This document shows, piece by piece, positions 33,432-44,236 of a DNA stretch of 64,000 nucleotides (positions are counted from its first letter, which is position 1; every line of letters starts with the position of its first letter). This DNA comes from Symbiodinium natans (Eukaryota; Sar; Dinophyceae; Suessiales; Symbiodiniaceae): the NCBI GenBank assembly GCA_905221605.1, contig CAJNDS010001580.1:325001-389000 (forward strand). Direction: 5' to 3'. A program made the translations under genes and the position numbers. Under the pieces are notes generated by a model, which was not told the DNA's origin, did no database searches, and saw only the letters and a list, made by a program, of their open reading frames with translations.

Positions 33432-34478
33432 GGGAAGACGTTAAGATCTTTCGACTTTTGGAACTTCCCGTCGTCGTGACGTATTTGCATGCAAAGGGCG
33501 AGACCCCCTTGCAAGGTTTAGGGTTCAGGCTTTAGGCTTTAGGGCTTAGGATAATTTAATGCAATAAGGATATGTTGCATGAATATTAACTTAAGGCTTG
33601 TAGAGACAAAAACAATAACACAACGACCGAGTTCCTAAGGAGTGTAGAGATGGAAGGTGCCCACTAAGGTCACGTCCCAGGCACTGCTAGAAGTTTGCAG
33701 GCCACGAATCATTTCCTTGGCGGGCGGAGGGGGTTTAGGGTTTAGGGTTTAGGGATTAGACTAGCACTTCATATTCGCATCCTGTCGCATTTTCCTGTGG
33801 CCATGTAGCTGTCCCAGTCATCCCACGATTGCTCAGAGAAGCTGTGCTTGACCCAGCAAAAAAACCCAACCCGAAAACCTGAACCCTATAAACCCTGCCA
33901 CAGCGACAGCGCACTGACGAAGGTCTCGTACTCTGAGAAGGCGCTCCCGCGCCAGCGCGCAGGCAGAGAGGCTTGGTACCCACTGACCCAGCTATTGGCA
34001 TGCAAAATCAAGCCATTGTACAAGAAACCAAACTCCAGATCCAGGGAGTTTCGAGCGTTTTCACTAGCTGTACTTCTACCACGCTTCTAAGCGCAGTACT
34101 TGGGTTAAACAGGCCATGACTCCCACCCCCACTTCCCCCCCCCTCGACCCTAAACCCTAAACCCTAAACCCTAAACCCTAAACCATGCTGGCCAGGCTTC
34201 GCGAAGAGCCCTCGTCTGGACCACCTGATACAGGCCGGCCAGCACGATCGACCTTGTCTATAGGACGGTAAACCCTAAACCCTAAACCCGCTTTCGGGGT
34301 GACGCTTCTCATTGTTATAGAAGGGGAGTAGTGCTTTGAGTAGGGACCGAAGGAGGTACAGTATAGACTGTCGGTCTGATCACGATAATGGGCTGAAGCT
34401 TTGGTTAGTTCGCGGTTTAGGGTTTAGGGTTTAGGGTTCAGGGTTTCGTTAACCTCAAAACCGCAAAAACCTTGGCCA

Positions 34479-34605
34479 CATCGAATACAACAGCTACAGC
34501 CCCCAATATCGAAGCGCAAGATGGCCAACATCACAGCAACCCCTGGGATCGTTTCAGAGGCGAGGCTCACGGAGGATGCTCTTCTGTATGAGGATTTCGG
34601 GTCCC
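34479..34605 (+). CDS. Exon-like block with MANITATPGIVSEARL
   Basis: Plus-strand frame of about 40 codons including KMANITATPGIVSEARLTED and ALLYEDFG. Not recognised. Confidence 0.45.
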
Positions 34606-34869
34606 TAAACCCTAAACCCTACACCCTAAACCCTAAAACCCAAAACCCTAAAAATTATGTGGGAGCTCTATGAGTTCGTAGGGCTGAAGGGTTCGGGATT
34701 AGAGGACTTCAGGCTTGGAATTCTGGCTCAGGGCAGAGCCAGTCCTGCAAGAAAGGCCTCGAAGGTGCTCGGAACCTTAAGGAAGCTTCGGGAGCCTCAG
34801 ACCCTAAACCCTAAACCCTAAACCCTAAGTAGTGGGGAGTATTACGGAGCCGTGGGTTACAGACCACCC

Positions 34870-34998
34870 TTAAGAACCCTCCCAAAGGCGTCGAAGGTGC
34901 TGGAAGAGGCAGCAGATGGCCCAGGAAACCGTGAACACGAAAACGTCGATGAAGCGCTCGTTCGTGTTCCTCGGCTCTGCAACCGCATTCGCCCCAAC
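34870..34998 (-). CDS. Possible terminal exon with a membrane-like segment
   Basis: Minus-strand frame of 42 codons to a TAA: AVAEPRNTNERFIDVF then VFTVSWAICCLFQHL. The hydrophobic VFVFTVSWAICCLF stretch is followed by basic residues, as at a cytoplasmic end. The plus strand is also open but less protein-like. Family unknown. Confidence 0.45.
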   Translation of the reverse strand, partial: VGANAVAEPRNTNERFIDVFVFTVSWAICCLFQHLRRLWEGS

Positions 34999-36540
34999 CC
35001 TACCCAGAGGAACCTCTGCACCCCCTTAGAGGGCGATGTACCTTGACGATTCCAGTAGAGCCCTAAACCCTGAACCCTAAACCCTAAACCCTAAACCCTA
35101 AAACCTAAACCCTAAAGATGCCAGGTAGCCCGTACACCTCTAGGGCTGAAGCCCTGCAGGTTTAGGATTTAGGCAGATTCTTCTGCGGGTCCTCGGGCTG
35201 CAATTCAGGGCCTGTCGGCAACCAAAACCCCGAAAACATAAACCACGAAAGCCCTGTAAGCTCACAACTCGAGCAAAGCCCAAGCCTTCGACGCAATTAG
35301 GGTTTAGAGTTTAGGGCCGCTTAGGGTTTAGGGTTTGGGGTTTATAGGGTTTAGGGTTTAGGGTTCGCAAATCAACCCTACAACCCTCAACCCGACCCAA
35401 ATCCCTATTCGGATCGCAGAAGCCGCTGAACCTCAAAACCTTAACCCTTCTGGTAGAATCCAAGAGTGTCTAGAATGGCCCATTCTCGTAATTTCTTGGC
35501 AGGGGCAGGTACCTGTTATCCCCCTCATTCTACACTGCACAGCCATTCTATGGGGTACTTCATCGCCTCTAAATCCTAAACCCTACAGTATAACTAGAAG
35601 CCCAGGGAGCCGCTAAACCCCCGAAGCCTGAACTGCCAACCTTTTGGCCGCTATTCACCCGCTACAAGCCCCTACCTAACCCCCCTAAGCACTATAAGCC
35701 CTGAGAAACCCGAAAAAACCCTTAAACCGAACCCTTGTAAACCCTTATAGAGCCTTGTAAACCCTTTGTAAAGCCTTGTAAAACCCTCGCAAGGCCTTGC
35801 AAACCCTTGCAAGCCCTTGTAAACCCTTGTAAAACCCCCTCTGAACCCCCCTAACAAGGTCGCAAACACCCTCAACCCTAAACCCTAAACCCTAAACCCT
35901 AAACCCATAAGACCCCCTTGGAGTCGAGGCGCTCTGGCGAAGGAAAGCCTTCCACGAGGACCGCCACCTTGCCAAGGCAGGTGGAGGACGATGCCAAGGT
36001 TTTCTCGGGTCTGCTCTTGGGTTTGAGAAGGTGCTTTGGGGTGTAGTAGGGTTTACGGTCTAGGGTGTAGGGTAGAGCCCGATCGTATAATATCGTGGAG
36101 CGCAAGTTCCCACCACACGACTTCCTCAAGTTTTTCTTTTTTTTTTTTTTTTTGGGGGGGGGGGGGGGGGTTGCTAGGCCCCAGATCAGGTACTCAACCC
36201 TTTAAGCCCTAAAACCCCTAAACCCTAACCCCCAAACCCTAAACCCCGCCACCCCCCACACCCTCACCCCAAAAGCCAAACAAAAAAAACCCTGTCGCCT
36301 GACCGGGGCCCAAACCTCTATGGGTTCAGGGTTTTGGGTTCAGGGGTATCGGGCTTTGGGTTTATAACCCTAAACCTTGGGGAATCCCCGGGTTAGGGGG
36401 TTCAGGGCTTCGGGCTTAGGGTTTATAACCCTCGGCCAAATAGAATGCAATCCCCTTAAAAGGGACCCCCAAAAAGGGCACCCCTCTTTTCGGGTTTCCC
36501 TAAACCCTAAACCCTAAACCCTCTCAGTTCGTAAACCCCC

Positions 36541-36612
36541 CACTTGGGACGCAAAGGCGCCACGAAGCCGAACAGCAAGGTGGACTTCAGCACGGTGCTC
36601 TGCCTGGATTAG
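36541..36612 (+). CDS. Exon-like block with KPNSKVDFSTVLCLD
   Basis: Plus-strand frame HLGRKGATKPNSKVDFSTV to a TAG. Unrecognised. Confidence 0.35.
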   Translation, partial: HLGRKGATKPNSKVDFSTVLCLD

Positions 36613-36773
36613 AGGGTTCTTGAAGGAGGAGGGTTCAAGCAGGGGGGTTAGGGTTTAGGGTTTGAGGTTTAGGATTTAGGGTTTAGGGTTTAGGGTTTAG
36701 AGGGATTGCAGGAAACAGGTAAGGGACCTTGGGGAGAGGTTCCTTCGGGGCTCCTTAGGCATATCGGAACTAC

Positions 36774-36998
36774 ATAAGGTGTATATAGGGGTTGTTGTGG
36801 TATAGTCCTAAGGGGGCCAGGGTTTAGGGTTTAGGGTTTAGGGTTGAGGGTTGAGGGTTTAGGGTTAGATAGGGGAATAAGCGCCCTAAACCCAGGGGCC
36901 TTATTGGGCTTTGATGGTTATTGTGGTATAGTTCTAAGGGGGCCATAGGGGAAAACTATCACTGTAGTAAATATTCCGACCCCCTAAGTATTACATCT
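36774..36998. mobile_element. MITE-like family 5, copy interrupted by TTTAGGG
   Basis: TATAGTCCTAAGGGGGCCA occurs before and TATAGTTCTAAGGGGGCCA after a TTTAGGG/TTGAGGG run; the right end TTCCGACCCCCTAAGTATTACA matches TTCCGACCCCCTATATTACA in the related copy at 23743-23856. Confidence 0.6.
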
Positions 36999-37694
36999 GA
37001 AAAACTACCTGCTTCAGCTTCACACTTCACCACCAGCTATTGCGAAGACCTGGCAAACCAATGGACCCTAAACTACTGCAAGCCGAACTGAATGTACCCT
37101 AAACCCTAAACCCTAAACCCTAAACCCTAAACCCCAAACCCCAAACCCTAAACCCTAAACCCTAAACCGTGGCTTCGGGTTCATGTAGCCTGCCCCCATA
37201 AGGTGAGCATGCTAACGCCCCTCACTTGCAAAAAACTTGAGCACAAGATAGTTTGCTCCTGCAGGGGGTCCTAGCAACCTGATGTTCGTGATTTCTGTGG
37301 GTAAGCCCTAAACCCTAAACCCTCAACCCTCAACCCTAAACCCGAAACCCTAAACCCTAAACCCTAAACCCTAAACCCTAAACCCTACGACGCTCTGGGC
37401 GCTTGCAGGTGCAACTTAGCAAACCTTGGGGTGAGAAAACGTAAAAATGCTTTCGGAGCCCTGCTGCCGCCCAAGCAATATGCAGGGTTTACGACCATAG
37501 AGGGTTTAGGGTTTAGGGTTTAGGGCTTAGGGTTTAGGGTTTGGGGTTGAGGGTTTAGGACCACTAGACACCCCCAAATAGAGCCCTAGTATAGACCCCT
37601 TGCTTTGGTTCAAGGGTTCAAGGTTCTCTTAACCAACCCCCCCCCCCCCCCCCCCAACAAAAAAAAAAAAAACGGGGCGCCCTTATTGTAACAT

Positions 37695-37800
37695 GGGAGT
37701 TGACGAAAATAAGGGACCCCCGATATAGACCCCCCAAACAGTAGGATTTCCCTAAGAAATGAGGACCCCAATAGGGCTCTCCTATTTTCGTAAACCCCCA
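37695..37800. mobile_element. MITE-like family 1, intact copy
   Basis: Left TTGACGAAAATAAGGGACCC, right CTCCTATTTTCGTAAACCCCC; inside GATATAGACC, AACAGTAGGAT, GAGGACCCCAATAGG. Confidence 0.85.
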
Positions 37801-38280
37801 TATTGACAGCCTATACGCCACACGGGCACCCTGATAGGCGCTTCTGCTGCCGTGCTGCGCTTCATCCAGCGTCTCTGAGAGGAGGTCGCGGAGGTTTTCC
37901 CGCCTCCGCTGGTTTAGGGTTTAGGGTGTAGGGTTGAGGGTTTAGGGTTCAACTCACATGGGGTTTCCCAACGTGCATGTTATGGACACGGCGACGTGGC
38001 CCTCTCAAAAGCCGGTGCTTTCTAACCCTGGTGGCTGATATGCAACTGGCTACTTCAGCGGCTGAAAGTGCAGCATGACAAACAATGATGGAGTCAACGA
38101 TTCTGATCTGCGTGTTGTTGGACCCTCTTCGTCCAAGCAATCGCGGACTTGTGAGGACGTTGACTTTCTTTCCCAGTCTAAAGGACAACCTCACCGGGAG
38201 CGCGCTTGAAACATTCTAGAAACCCTAAACCCTAAACCCTGGTCTTGTGTCACTTCGCTCCTCCTGCCAGAGCATGTCAT

Positions 38281-38361
38281 ATGGGGGTTTACGAAGATAG
38301 GACCCCAATATAGATCCCCAAACAGTAGGATATAATAAGGACCCCTATAAGGTAATTACCA
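38281..38361. mobile_element. MITE-like family 1 copy
   Basis: ATGGGGGTTTACGAAGATAGG, AATATAGATCCCCAAACAGT, AAGGACCCCTATAAGGTAAT. The right end is lost into a CCCTAAA run. Confidence 0.8.
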
Positions 38362-38439
38362 CTAAACCCTAAACCCTAAACCCTAAACCCTAAACGGGTG
38401 GAGTTTTTTTTTGGGTCTTTTTTTTTTGGGGGGGGGTCT

Positions 38440-39140
38440 TTTTTTTTTTGGTCGATTTTCTTGGTTTTCTCTAGGAAAAACCCTACTTTCCTTACATTTT
38501 GGACGGATTTTCTGTCATTTCCCTTAGGTTTTCGTTGGTTTTTCATAGGGAAAAACCTATTTTTTACATTTTGGACGGATTTCCTGTAATTCCCTTAGGT
38601 TTTCCTTGGTTTTTCCTCGGGGGAAAACCCTATTTTCCTTACATTTTGGACAGATATCCTGTCATTTCCTTCGTTTCTTGGGCTTTGAAGCACGCTTGGT
38701 ACGGCTTAAAAGAAGCTGGGGGGTTTGGAGGGGGGGCGCAGCCCCCCCACTTGCAAACACCTCTTGGGCTTTGAAGCACGCTCTGCGCGGCTTCAAAAAA
38801 AAAGAGCGGGGGGGTTGGGGGGGGCTCACATGATGCTTTTCAACTAGTTTCTTGGGCTTTGAAGCAAGCATGGTACGACTTAAAAGAAGCGGGGGGGGTT
38901 GGGGGAAAACACAGCCCCCCCCCCCATTTGCAAACACCCTGCTCACATGACGAGTGTCAACAAGTTTCTTGGGCTTCGAAGCACGCTCTGCACGGTTTGA
39001 AAAAAAAACAAGGTTTTCGTTGGTTTTTCCTAAGGAAACCCTCTTCTGATTACATTTTGGACGGATTTCGTCAAACATCAAAGCGTACGTTGCTTTTCCT
39101 TAGTTTGTCCTAGGGAAAACCCTATTTGGTTCGTTTTCTT
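38440..39140. repeat. Degenerate repeat built on TTTTCCTTAGGTTTTC...CATTTTGGACGGATTT
   Basis: At 38455-38655 three tandem copies of about 70 bp share ACCCTATTTTCCTTACATTT and TTGGACGGATTTTCTGT; further copies lie at 39015-39070 and 39085-39130. Reading frames through it are low-value phenylalanine-rich strings. Confidence 0.85.
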
Positions 39141-39623
39141 GGTTTCTATCATTCCCTCTATATTTTCATCGGATTCATACTTTTTTTTCAACTAGTTTCT
39201 CGGGCTTTGAAGCACGCTTGGTACGGCTTAAAAGAAGCGGGGGGTGTTGGGGGGGGACGCAGCCCCCCCCCCCATTTGCAAACACCCTGCTCACATGATG
39301 GGTGTCAACAAGTTTCTTGGGCTTTGAAGCACGCTCTGCACGGCTTAAAAAAAGCGGGGGGGTTGGGGGGGGCGCAGCCCCCCCCATTTGCAAACACAAT
39401 GCACACACGATGTTTTTCTACTAGTTTCTAGGGCTTTGAAGCACGCTTGGTACAGCTTAAAAGAAGCGGGGGGGGTTGGGGGGGCTGTGCCCCCCATTTG
39501 CAAACACCCTGCTCACATGATGGGTTTCAACTACTTTCTTGCGCTTTGGCTGAAAAAAAGCGGGGGGGTTGGGGGGGGCGCAGCCCCCCCCATTTGCAAA
39601 CACAATGCTCACACGATGTTTTT
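38675..39623. repeat. Tandem satellite with GGGGGGCGCAGCCCCCC hairpins
   Basis: Unit of about 120-150 bp, about eight copies: TTTCTTGGGCTTTGAAGCAC, GGCTTAAAAGAAGCGGGGGG, GGGGGCGCAGCCCCCCC, ATTTGCAAACACCCTGCTCA. The G-run/C-run pair around GCGCAG would form a strong hairpin. The array runs directly into the assembly gap, so its real length is unknown. Confidence 0.9.
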
Positions 39624-39723
39624 NNNNNNNNNNNNNNNNNNNNNNNNNNNNNNNNNNNNNNNNNNNNNNNNNNNNNNNNNNNNNNNNNNNNNNNNNNNNN
39701 NNNNNNNNNNNNNNNNNNNNNNN
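39624..39723. other. Assembly gap, 100 N
   Basis: Exactly 100 N, a conventional filler of unknown true length, between a hairpin-rich satellite and a TTTAGGG array. The sequence style differs on the two sides. Confidence 1.
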
Positions 39724-39881
39724 TTAGGGTTTAGGGTTTAGGGTTTAGGGTTTAGGGTTTAGGGTTTAGGGTTTAGGGTTTAGGGTTTAGGGTTTAGGGT
39801 TTAGGGTTCAGGGTTCAGGGTTTAGTTTTTAGGGTTTAGGGTTTAGGGTTTAGGGTTTAGGGTTTAGGGTTTAGGGTTTAG
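39724..39881. repeat. TTTAGGG array abutting the gap
   Basis: About 22 units with few variants, the longest array in the window; its left end is truncated by the gap. Confidence 0.95.
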
Positions 39882-40010
39882 GCTTCCTTCCTTCCTTCTT
39901 TCCTTCCTTCCCTCCTTCCTTTCTGCCTTCCTTCCTTTGGTCCTTCTTCCTTCCTTCCTTCCTTCCTTTCTTCCTGTCTTTCTTTCCTTCTTTCCTTCTA
40001 AAACCTACAA
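39882..40010. repeat. TTCC/TTTC microsatellite
   Basis: CTTCCTTCC-type repeats with TTTC and CCTT variants. Confidence 0.95.
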
Positions 40011-40179
40011 GAAATAACGCTTTCCTATGAAAATACAGAGGGAATTACGGCTTTTCGTACGAAAAACCACGAAAATGCATCAAATCCTTTAAAAAATATA
40101 GAGGGAATGGTGGTTTTCTTAGGACAAACCAAGAAAATCGACAAAAAAAACCAAAAAATAGGCCCTCCCCTCAAAACGC

Positions 40180-40460
40180 TTGGAAACTTTACGGGAGTTT
40201 AGGGGCCTCAAGAAACCGAGAAACTTTAAGAGGGTTCAGGGGCGTGAAAACACTTCGAGACTTTAAGGGAGTTTAGGGGCCTCAAAACGCTTAGAGGCTA
40301 GGGGCATCAGGGAACTTAGAAGCTTTACGTGAGTTTATGGGCCTCAAAACACTTATTAGAGACTTCAAGGACGTTTAGGGGCCTCAAAACGCCTAGAGAC
40401 TTCAATGAAGTTTAGGAGCTTCAAGAAACTTAGCAACTTTAAGTTAGTTAAGGGGCCTCA
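40180..40460. repeat. Tandem repeat with GTTTAGGGGCCTCAAAACGC unit
   Basis: About six degenerate copies of 40-55 bp: GAGTTTAGGGGCCTCAAAAC, GCTTAGAGACTTTAAGG. Confidence 0.85.
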
Positions 40461-40464
40461 GATT

Positions 40465-40680
40465 GCTTCCTTCCTTCCTTCCTTCCTTCCTTCCTTCCTT
40501 CCTTCCTTCCTTCCTTCCTTCCTTCCTTCCTTCCTTCCTTCCTTCCTTCCTTCCTTCCTCCCTGCCCTCCCTCCCTCCTTCCTTCCTTCCTTCCTTCCTT
40601 CTTGCCCTCCCTCCTTCCTTCCTTCCTTCCTTCCTGCCTTCCGTCCCTCCCTTCCTCCTCCCTTCCCTCTTGTCCTCCTT
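40465..40680. repeat. CTTC microsatellite
   Basis: About 215 bp of CTTC with CCTC and TGCC interruptions. The long frames across it are not genes. Confidence 0.97.
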
Positions 40681-40778
40681 TCTGAAAAAGGAAAGTTTTT
40701 TTTTGATTGGAGAAAAGTTTTTTTTTGATTGGAAAAAAGTTTTTTCTTGATTGGAAAAAAGTTTTTTTTTGATTGGCA
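40681..40778. repeat. Four tandem copies of GATTGGAAAAAAGTTTTTTT
   Basis: About 22-bp units with A-run/T-run symmetry. Confidence 0.9.
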
Positions 40779-41000
40779 TCCCTCCGAACCCTGGGTTCGA
40801 ACACCCGAACTCAGAGTTCAAACCTAGGGCTCGGAACTCTATGTTCGCCGAACCCTGGGTTCGAACTCTTAGTTCTCAGTTGAACCCCAGGCTGAACTCC
40901 GGCTTGAACTCTTTGAACCCAGAGTTCAACCTCTTGTTCCTGGGGTAGGGTTTGAACACAGAGTTTCCCGAACCCAGGGCTCGAACATTTGGAGTAGAGA
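40779..41000. repeat. Degenerate GAACCC(T/A)GGGTTCGAAC palindromic repeats
   Basis: GAACCCTGGGTTCGAAC, GAACTCAGAGTTCAAAC and similar short inverted motifs about every 25-30 bp. From 41000 to about 41760 I see no gene and no repeat. Confidence 0.8.
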
Positions 41001-41785
41001 CTGAGAATAAAGAACTAAATAAATTCCACTCCCCTCGTTTCTGATTTCGTTTCTTGCCTTCATCACTCGAATTAGAGAATTATAATCTACAGCGGGGGGT
41101 TGGGGGAAAAGTATGCAAAAGGGGGTTTCACAGGCTAAGGCTGCATGGTTACATCGCTACCCACTTGCCCACCAGCTATGTTTTTTCTTGTCCTTGCTCC
41201 CTTCTTTAGTTCTCCGTTCGTTCACCACCTTGAGCATTTCCACAGTCCAATTGCCCCGTGTTTTCCGCCGACTTTTTTCGATTTGTTGTCTCCAACTTGT
41301 TGTATCCCCCACATTCGTTTTCTCTCGTTTCTCACCTTATCGATTAGCCTAAGGGGCTTTCTGAGGACAATCTACCTCATTCATTCCACTCATCCTACAA
41401 ATAACAATATCCCAATAATTTTACTTCCTCACCTTATGCATTCCACTATTCTTAAAGCCTTTCCACATCGCTGTCTAAGTCAACTTCCAATGCTTCTGGG
41501 GCTTCCCGTGTTATAGTTAGTCCTTTTGTTGTAAGGTTTAAGATTGAAGCAGACTTAAAGCTCTCCGCTTCTTGGACGTCGACGACGACAATGACGAAGT
41601 GCGCCTGACTTGTTTGTGTTTTTTCCTCTCGGTCGCTTGCGAGGTTCTGACAGTTCTGCTCATTGCAAAGAACATCAACACTTGTGCAAAACCATGATAC
41701 ATTCCGAAGCATTTTGCCACTTAACGCTCGGGTGTTCTTAGCTTTTCCCCTTGTTGAAGAAGCCATGGGTTCTTCAACGCGTCAA

Positions 41786-42374
41786 TCTGATGTTTCCGCT
41801 TCTTCTTCAAAGACCCAGAAGAGGAAAAGAAGGTTGAACTCAACGGCAAAATTAATTGTCTTCTCGCGGATATTCCACACACAGTTCCTCATGCAGATGA
41901 ACTCGGAGACTTGGTCAATGTGATGCGTAACAATTCCGAAACATGGATTTCATCAACCGTCGAAGCGATGGACATGAAGCAGTTTGAGAAGCTTTATGAA
42001 GCTTATTGGGAATGTGGGCATTCAGACATGACACGAGTATCCGAATGCATCGTGAAGGAGATGACACCCCTTTTACAAGAAATACGAGAACATCATTTCC
42101 GAAGCAAACAGTATCCTCAAGGTCATGAGCAGTGAAAAAAACCTGATGATAACTTTGATGGCGAACTCGTACGCAACTCGGTATGGCGGGAAATCAAAGG
42201 TGAACCACGCCTTTTGAGGAACTACTTGGGGAAAAGATGAAGGAGGTGTAGAAGAGCAAACGTGCTCATGAACACCTAGCAAAAATGATCCAGATGGGGG
42301 TACTTCAAGAAGTTCTACAACGGTTCGCCGTTGAGAGCCATTGCGGATATGGCTGTGGACGAAGACCTTTAAGG
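41786..42374 (+). pseudogene. Broken helical reading frame, unrecognised (X1)
   Basis: A protein-like frame starts near 41806 (KDPEEEKKVELNGKI, then HADELGDLVNVMRNN, MKQFEKLYEAYWECG). It shifts by one base in the T-run at about 42069-42072 into ISEANSILKVMSSEKN and YATRYGGKSKVNHAF, shifts again at a T-run near 42212 into EELLGEKMKEV, and meets a TAG. Both shifts are at homopolymers, so sequencing error or decay are possible. Charged, mostly helical. Followed by the TTTAGGC hairpin array and by X2, which has a similar style. Function unknown. Confidence 0.5.
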
Positions 42375-42383
42375 CAAACCCCA

Positions 42384-42530
42384 CCTTACGTTTAGGCAGA
42401 CCCCCCGCCTAAAGTTTAGGCAGACCCCAGCCTAAAATTTAGGCTGACCCAGGCCTAAAGATTAGGCAGACCCCCCGCCTAAATATTTTTAGGTAATAAC
42501 TCATAATTTTAGGCAAACCTTTTATGTTGG
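42384..42530. repeat. Hairpin array TTTAGGC-AGACCCCCC-GCCTAAA
   Basis: Four to five tandem copies of about 27 bp, each of which begins with TTTAGGC and ends with GCCTAAA, so each unit can fold on itself. Sits exactly between X1 and X2. Confidence 0.9.
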
Positions 42531-42714
42531 GCGGAGTTGCATGGCAAAAGCTATGTTTTTGACTTCGCGTGATGTGTACAGGCGCTTTACTCTGTCCAGA
42601 AATCCTCAAATGCCATGCCATGAAGTGCATAGCTTAAAAACATGAATACTAACGAGCATGAGGCAAACGTCACTTGAGGGCCTTTGCAAGAAGCTTATTT
42701 GAGTTGCCGTTTCT

Positions 42715-43343
42715 TTGAGCGACGCATCATTGAGCAGTTGCTTATATGTTCAGCACCTTTTGCGTTCAAGCATCGTTGACTTTCGTCGCTTCATTCTTCA
42801 AGCTAGGTCGGCTTCCGCTTCCAAGCCTCCCGAGGAGGAGGTCATGGAGAAAGAAGTCAGCGGGCAATCTTCCGATGAGAGCTCAAATGAGAGCCCGAAC
42901 GATGAGCGTAAGAACATCATCCGGTCTTCGAAGCTCGGCTTTGACGAGATTGACAATGCAACGGCGCAACAGCTCATCGATGCAGCGAGCAGTCTTTCCA
43001 CGAAGCTTGGCGAAACCAAGAAGGACATCAAGGCGTTGAAGGATAATCTGAACCAGAAGACCACCATGAGAGCCGCCATTACGAGCTACATCACCGACAT
43101 CAAGAAGAAGTGAGCGAGAACGTGCAGAAGGGCAAGAAGTATCCCCTGACAATCAAGATGAAAGATGACGACGACACCGTGGATTACAAGCTCAAGTTCA
43201 AACCCGAACACCGTTTGGCTTTCTTGAAGAAGGAGATCGAGAAAACCAAGGTGACGTATGACAAGCAAATCCTCACCATGACTGACACGATGGACAGCAA
43301 CCACAAAAGCTTGGCGGCTGACGGCGTCGTTCCTTGTGCTTAG
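42715..43343 (+). pseudogene. Helical, lysine-rich reading frame with one frameshift (X2)
   Basis: First part 42715-43113 (132 codons) with DERKNIIRSSKLGFDEID and LGETKKDIKALKDNLNQK, a coiled-coil-like segment. At about 43108 (AAGAAGAAGTGAG) the frame moves by one base into NVQKGKKYPLTIKMKDDD, then LKFKPEHRLAFLKKEIEK, and stops at 43343. Joined length would be about 200 residues. No family recognised; too lysine/aspartate-rich for the neighbouring retroelements. Confidence 0.5.
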
Positions 43344-43499
43344 CAAGAAGAAGTAGTGCAAAGTTTCTTTGCAAAAAGGCGTCGGGGATTTGCTACGTAA
43401 TATTATAGGTGTAAATTTTCAAGTAAAGGCAACGACGCCTTTGAAGAGAAGAAGCATCACCTTTTGGTTCTCGCAGTTGCAACTCCTGGAGGAAACGTG

Positions 43500-43870
43500 G
43501 CACAAAAGAGAGCTTCAGCACACATACTATTGTGTTTAAACCCTAAATCCTAAAGCCCAAACTTCTCAAAACCCAAGAAATCCCAAGATAAAAAAAAATA
43601 TATATATATATATATATGTATATATTAAAATATTTACAACAAGACCCGTAATACTCTCAATACCCCAAACAAAAAACAAACACCAAAACCCATAATTCAT
43701 TCCATCCTACCCCTAAACCCCACAGTAACAACTATCACGAAGTCATATTTATAAAAAAGACCCGAAAACAATATCCGCCTAAAATACCAACAAATTCCCA
43801 TACAAAATACACCGAAATCACAAAATATAAAAAATCATAGACCCAAAAAATAATAAAATCAAAAATCCCC
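43500..43870. other. A-rich non-coding stretch with a TA microsatellite
   Basis: Strongly A-rich on the plus strand with TATATATATATATA at about 43600-43626. No frame or splice-bounded block found. Confidence 0.7.
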
Positions 43871-44236
43871 AACCTCGCCCGATGGACTTTGAACATAGTA
43901 AAGATTGACTTAAAGCATGACAGGTCAAGCAGAACACGGACATTGAGTGCGCCCTTCCTTGGGGTTTAGGGTCTTTTGGTTTGTGGTTTTATTTTAGGGT
44001 TGTAATTTAGGGGTTTAGTTTAGGGTTTAGACGCCCTGTCTCCACTGCGACCTCGTGGGGAACGGTCTCGCCCAGGCACATGGCCTTCTTCGCTTTGAGA
44101 GAGCAGGCTTTGAGCTTGGTTCCGCCTAAGCACTTGAAGAGGCCATTGGACGTTGCTCACCACAGAGCTCTTGAAGTATGAGTCTCAAGAATCCTCTCGT
44201 TTTCCGGAACTTTTGATTGGCGAGTAGGAAGGTATT

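Larger units (their letters stand above)
1..38400. other. Mosaic of exon-like blocks, TTTAGGG arrays and MITE-like elements
   Basis: About 38 kb in which TTTAGGG or CCCTAAA arrays of 3 to 16 units recur every few hundred bases, in both orientations, with point variants (TTCAGGG, TTTGGGG, TTGAGGG). Between arrays lie short non-repeat blocks. Many of these can be read as exons of 57-170 bp bounded by AG|G acceptors and CAG|GT, CAG|GC or CAG|GA donors; the best are listed separately. The remaining blocks are short inverted-repeat elements, homopolymer G/C tracts and text I cannot assign. Stretches above 300 bases not listed elsewhere hold only this mixture. Confidence 0.8.

Noticed and set aside
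40405-40821. Long frames of F-L-P-S or K-E-G-R repeats
   Set aside because: Translations of the CTTC microsatellite on either strand.
42384-42530. Nematode telomere (TTAGGC) contamination
   Set aside because: The hexamer occurs only inside self-complementary 27-bp units, never as a head-to-tail array.
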